64,000 bases of DNA. Origin: Camelimonas fluminis (GTDB taxonomy: Bacteria > Pseudomonadota > Alphaproteobacteria > Rhizobiales > Beijerinckiaceae). The notes under the pieces are model-generated. The model saw only the letters and a list, made by a program, of their open reading frames with translations. It had not been told where the DNA came from and ran no database searches. The position numbers and the translations under genes were made by a program. Of the stretch, positions 60,516 through 64,000 are shown one piece after another (positions within the stretch are counted from its first letter, which is position 1; every line of letters starts with the position of its first letter). The stretch covers positions 22,068 through 86,067 of the forward strand of contig NZ_BNCG01000007.1 of the NCBI RefSeq assembly GCF_014656355.1, given 5' to 3'.

Positions 60516-61235
60516 ATGACCAGCAATTCTTCATCCGCCACCCCATTGCTGGAGGTGGCCAATGTCAGCAAATCCTTCACCATGCACCTGCATGGCGGCG
60601 CCCGGCGCGATGTGTTGCGCGCCATCAGCTTCACGGCGGCGCCTGGCGAGGTGGTGACGCTCGGCGGCCCCTCCGGCGCCGGCAAATCCTCACTGCTGAA
60701 AATGATCCATGGCGACTATCATTGCCCCGACGGCGCCATCCGCATCCGCCACGACGATGGCGTGACGGACCTGGCCAGCGCCGCGCCGCGCCGCATCCTG
60801 GCCCTGCGCCGTCATGTTATCGGCTACGTCAGCCAGTTCCTGCGCGTCATCCCGCGCGTCAGCACGCTGGACGTGGTGGCGGCGGCGGGGCGCGAAGGCG
60901 GACTTGCCCCGGACGTTGCGTCTGAACGCGCCCGCACGTTGCTGACCATGCTCAACGTGCCCGGGCATCTGTGGGCCCTGCCGCCGGCCACCTTCTCCGG
61001 CGGCGAGCAGCAACGCGTCAACATCGCCCGCGGGCTGATCGCCCCGCGTCCCCTGCTGCTGCTGGACGAACCGACCGCATCGCTCGACGCCCGCAACCGC
61101 GCCGTGGTGGTCGAACTGATCCGCGAGAAGCAGCGAGCGGGCGCCGCCATCGTCGGGATTTTTCACGATGAGGACGTGCGCGACGCGGTCGCTACCCGGA
61201 TTGTCGACGTGACGCGCTTCGCGCCCGCGGCCTGA
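60516..61235 (+). CDS. phnL: C-P lyase ATP-binding protein PhnL
   Basis: 239 residues. Second soluble ABC ATPase of the complex; with PhnGHI it is needed to make ribose-1-phosphonate-5-triphosphate. Walker A LGGPSGAGKSSLLKMIHGDY, signature TFSGGEQQRVNIARGLI, Walker B LLLLDEPTASLDARN, with FSAAPGEVVTLGG-type start and GYVSQFLRVIPRVSTLDVVA Q-loop segment typical of PhnL. Starts 1 base after the phnK stop. Confidence 0.94.
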   Translation: MTSNSSSATPLLEVANVSKSFTMHLHGGARRDVLRAISFTAAPGEVVTLGGPSGAGKSSLLKMIHGDYHCPDGAIRIRHDDGVTDLASAAPRRILALRRHVIGYVSQFLRVIPRVSTLDVVAAAGREGGLAPDVASERARTLLTMLNVPGHLWALPPATFSGGEQQRVNIARGLIAPRPLLLLDEPTASLDARNRAVVVELIREKQRAGAAIVGIFHDEDVRDAVATRIVDVTRFAPAA

Positions 61236-61325
61236 CCCCCAGCGGTTTTGGGCCTTGTCGCCCGAATGTCATGTTTCGCGCCGACAGTCCCGCCGCGCAG
61301 GCGGGAGCGGCGCCGGAAGGGCACC

Positions 61326-62468
61326 ATGAACAACGCAATCATTTTCGAGAACGCCCGCGTCGTGCTGGCGGACGACATCGCCTACGGCTGGGTCGCGGTC
61401 CACGACGGCGTCATTGTCGAGACGGGCGCCGGAAAGGCGCCGGAAAGGGGCGAGGACCTCAACGGCGACTACCTGATCCCCGGTCTGGTCGAACTGCACA
61501 CCGACCATCTGGAAAGCCACTACAGCCCCCGCCCTGGCGTCAAATGGAACCGCATGGGCGCGGTCATGGCCTATGACGCGCAAATCGCCGCCTCCGGCAT
61601 CACCACGGTGTTCGACAGCCTGCGCGCCGGATCGGACGTGGACGGCGGCGGTTTTGGCCCCGAACTGATGGCGTTGGGCGAAGCGCTGCAGCAGGCCCGC
61701 GACGCCGGGCTCTTGCGTTGCGATCACCTGACCCATCTGCGCTGCGAAATTCCCTCAATTGATGTGCTTGAGGCCGTCGGCGCTTTCGCGGCGCGCTATC
61801 CGGTGGGGTTGATGTCGCTGATGGATCACACGCCGGGGCAGCGCCAGTTCCGCGATATCGACAAGTACCTGCAATATTACTGCGGCAAGAGCGGCAAAAG
61901 CGTCGAGGCCGTGCGCGGCGAGATCAGCCGCAAGCAGGCTGTCAGCTCCGATGTCGTTCCGGCCAACCGCCGCGCCCTGACGGCGCTGGCGCGACAGCTC
62001 GGAACCCCGATCGCCAGCCACGACGACACCACGGTCGACGACGTGAGCCAGTCGGTGGCCGAAGGCGTCGCCCTTGCGGAATTCCCCACCACCCTGGAGG
62101 CGGCCGGGGCCTGCCGCGAACACGGCGTCACCGTGATGATGGGCGCGCCCAATCTGGTGCGCGGCGGCTCGCACTCCGGCAATATCGCCGCCGCCGATCT
62201 GGCCCGCGCCGGCCTGCTGGACATTTTCTCGTCGGACTACGTGCCGGCCAGCCTGTTGATGGCGGCGTTCCATCTGCCCGAAGCCGCGCCGAACATCTCC
62301 CTGCCGCAGGCCATCGCCACCGTCACCCGCAATCCGGCCCGGGTGACAGGCCTGCATGACCGCGGCGAAATCCGCACGGGCCTGCGGGGGGACCTGGCGC
62401 GCGTCACCATGATGGGCGAGACCCCGGTGGTGCGCCAGGTCTGGCGCGGCGGCCGGCGGATTTCCTGA
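61326..62468 (+). CDS. phnM: Alpha-D-ribose 1-methylphosphonate 5-triphosphate diphosphatase PhnM
   Basis: 380 residues. Amidohydrolase-fold enzyme removing pyrophosphate from the intermediate before PhnJ acts. Metal and substrate segments: LIPGLVELHTDHLESHYSPRPGVKWNRM, CDHLTHLRCEIPS, LMDHTPGQRQFRDIDKYLQYY, IASHDDTTVDDVSQSVAEGV, and LDIFSSDYVPASLLMAAF with the conserved SSDY. ATG 61326 opens the beta-sandwich; the longer ORF upstream overlaps the spacer after phnL. Two bases separate it from phnN. Confidence 0.95.
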   Translation: MNNAIIFENARVVLADDIAYGWVAVHDGVIVETGAGKAPERGEDLNGDYLIPGLVELHTDHLESHYSPRPGVKWNRMGAVMAYDAQIAASGITTVFDSLRAGSDVDGGGFGPELMALGEALQQARDAGLLRCDHLTHLRCEIPSIDVLEAVGAFAARYPVGLMSLMDHTPGQRQFRDIDKYLQYYCGKSGKSVEAVRGEISRKQAVSSDVVPANRRALTALARQLGTPIASHDDTTVDDVSQSVAEGVALAEFPTTLEAAGACREHGVTVMMGAPNLVRGGSHSGNIAAADLARAGLLDIFSSDYVPASLLMAAFHLPEAAPNISLPQAIATVTRNPARVTGLHDRGEIRTGLRGDLARVTMMGETPVVRQVWRGGRRIS

Positions 62469-62469
62469 G

Positions 62470-63024
62470 ATGGCCGGCGGCTTTGTCCTCATTGTCGGCC
62501 CCAGCGGGGCCGGCAAGGATACGCTCATCGCCCTGGCGCGCGCCGCACTGGCGGATGATGGCCGCTTCTCATTTCCGGAGCGCGTCGTGACGCGCCCGCC
62601 CGACGCATTCGAGCGCCACGACAGCGTGACGGTGGATGAGTTCCGGGCTCGTGAAGCGGCCGGCGACTGGGCGCTGGCCTGGGAGGCCCATGGCAATTGC
62701 TATGCGCTTACCGCCGCCGCGCGCCGCCAGGCGGAATCTGGCCTTGTGGTCGTGGCCAATATCTCGCGCGGCAGCGTCGCCGAAGCCCGCGCCGCGCTGC
62801 CGGTGCTGGCTGTGGTGGAGATCACGGCGGCGCCGGAGGTGCTGGCGGCGCGCATCGCCGCGCGCGGCCGCGACGGCGATCAGGGCGCAGGCCTCGCCAG
62901 CCGCATGCGACGCAGCGACAGCGCCCCTGAGGTGGCGGCCGACCTGCGCCTCATCAACGAAGACGCGCCCGCGACGGCCGCGGCGAAGCTGAAGGCGCTG
63001 TTGCTGTCCTGCATCGAGCGTTAG
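62470..63024 (+). CDS. phnN: Ribose 1,5-bisphosphate phosphokinase PhnN
   Basis: 184 residues. Phosphorylates ribose 1,5-bisphosphate to PRPP, recycling the ribose of the C-P lyase pathway. Guanylate-kinase-like: Walker A GPSGAGKDTLIALARAAL, then RFSFPERVVTRPPDAFERHDSVTVDEF (substrate loop), YALTAAARRQAESGLVVVANISRGSV and a lid IAARGRDGD. Last phn gene in the window; phnP and phnO are not present. Confidence 0.93.
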   Translation: MAGGFVLIVGPSGAGKDTLIALARAALADDGRFSFPERVVTRPPDAFERHDSVTVDEFRAREAAGDWALAWEAHGNCYALTAAARRQAESGLVVVANISRGSVAEARAALPVLAVVEITAAPEVLAARIAARGRDGDQGAGLASRMRRSDSAPEVAADLRLINEDAPATAAAKLKALLLSCIER

Positions 63025-63050
63025 CCGTCGCGCCTTTTGCGCGTGGCGCC

Positions 63051-63139
63051 AGGGCAAGTCTTGGAGCAAGGGCAAGTCTTGGAGCAGGGGCAAGTCCTGG
63101 AGCCGGGATCAACCTTGGCGCCAGGCAAGTCTTGAGGCC
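63051..63139. repeat. Degenerate 18-bp tandem repeat, five units
   Basis: Units start at 63051, 63069, 63087, 63105 and 63123 (the last 17 bases). The first two (AGGGCAAGTCTTGGAGCA) are identical; the third differs at four positions, the fourth and fifth are more diverged. There are no spacers, so it is a minisatellite-like array, not CRISPR. Confidence 0.85.
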
Positions 63140-63177
63140 AGGGCAGTCTGGGCGGGAAGGCGCATCGCCGGCTCATA

Positions 63178-63204
63178 AATAAAAAGAACGTCCGTCTTTT
63201 TATT
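63178..63204. promoter_or_regulatory. A/T-rich palindrome with adjacent TTGACA (putative TetR-type operator)
   Basis: AATAAAAAGA (63178-63187) and TCTTTTTATT (63195-63204) are exact complements around ACGTCCG; the pairing extends one base outward. A consensus-like -35 TTGACA begins at 63204. The site is A/T-rich within G/C-rich DNA, about 215 bases upstream of the SDR start. Confidence 0.55.
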
Positions 63205-63420
63205 TGACAACGGACTTTCGGGACGTCAGCCTCGCTGCAAGCTCCAGATGGGCGCGCGGTTCCGCCTTGCCAACAGCGCAAGGGCAACGCCGGCCGCGCG
63301 CTCGCAGCATCTCCTGGCCCCGCGGCGAAATCCGCTCCGGCAGGTCATGCAATCTGGCTCGCAGTCTCGTTTGCGTGGTCGCCACAGATGCACCGCGCCA
63401 CGGTTTGGGAGGTCTACGCC

Positions 63421-64000
<580 letters not shown>

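Larger units (their letters stand above)
63025..63420. other. Non-coding stretch: tandem repeat, palindrome, SDR promoter
   Basis: About 400 bases holding the 18-bp repeat array (63051-63139), an A/T palindrome (63178-63204) and probable promoter elements of the next gene. A leftward ORF through the repeats merely translates them (CPCSKTCPCSKT) and is not credible. Confidence 0.6.

Noticed and set aside
63051..63139. CRISPR array
   Set aside because: Repeat units are contiguous with no spacers, too short and too diverged; no cas genes.
63021..63287. Cys-rich small protein (CPCSKTCPCSKTC) on the minus strand
   Set aside because: It is only the translation of the 18-bp repeat array, with no RBS and extending into phnN.

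Overview
The window reads as chromosomal DNA of a high-GC alphaproteobacterium, most likely Hyphomicrobiales (Rhizobiales)-like. The evidence is the density of orphan Liv-type solute receptors and sugar/branched-chain ABC systems, a PutA without an N-terminal DNA-binding domain, a rhizobial-style split phn locus (phnCDEE, phnF, phnGHIJKLMN), frequent TTG/GTG starts and long spurious antisense ORFs. The genus cannot be fixed from the sequence. I saw no rRNA, tRNA, IS element, prophage or CRISPR array.

Layout. (1) 1-4.5 kb: a 5'-truncated AraC regulator, a small two-helix channel-like membrane protein, a probably frameshifted exported protein, a tandem HdeA-like periplasmic protein and an FAD monooxygenase. 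(2) 4.8-7.0 kb: overlapping glycosyltransferase and GDP-mannose 4,6-dehydratase genes with AT-richer composition, probably a polysaccharide module gained by transfer. (3) 7.3-12.8 kb: a small conserved protein, an MFS exporter, an orphan Liv-type receptor, a small exported protein and an unrecognised 349-aa protein. (4) 13.1-19.0 kb: PutA, arginase and ornithine cyclodeaminase, which together convert arginine to ornithine, proline and glutamate. (5) 19.1-22.2 kb: a membrane protein with a degenerate GGDEF-like domain, an MFS transporter and a VOC protein behind a 24-bp near-perfect palindrome. (6) 22.4-29.6 kb: a ribose-type ABC importer operon in which one permease is fused to a strictosidine-synthase/lactonase-like beta-propeller, followed by a second free-standing copy of that propeller. 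This is the most unusual protein architecture in the window. (7) 30-35.4 kb: a second orphan Liv-type receptor, a DMT exporter, and LysR divergent from an aldo/keto reductase-MFS pair. (8) 35.5-46.7 kb, all minus strand: epoxide hydrolase-like enzyme, CorA-like membrane protein, ClC antiporter, small exported protein, choloylglycine-hydrolase-family amidase, and a tripartite efflux operon (YtcA-HlyD-FUSC-outer membrane lipoprotein). (9) 47-51 kb: MarR regulator, nitronate monooxygenase-like enzyme and two acyl-CoA dehydrogenases, with a dyad operator between marR and the enzyme gene. (10) 51.4-63 kb: a complete phosphonate uptake and C-P lyase locus. phnCDEE lies behind four 11-bp-phased PHO half-sites. 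phnGHIJKLMN lies behind a GntR/HutC-type operator, with convergent phnF next to phnE. (11) 63.0-64 kb: a degenerate 18-bp tandem repeat, an A/T-rich palindrome, and a 3'-truncated SDR gene of the 3-hydroxyacyl-CoA dehydrogenase type II kind.

The strongest regulatory readings are phosphate-starvation control (PHO box) together with PhnF control of C-P lyase, and dyad operators in front of the VOC gene, the nitronate monooxygenase gene and the last SDR gene. The best candidate for an undescribed system is the five-gene importer at 22.4-29.6 kb, where transport and a putative lactonase/esterase are covalently linked.
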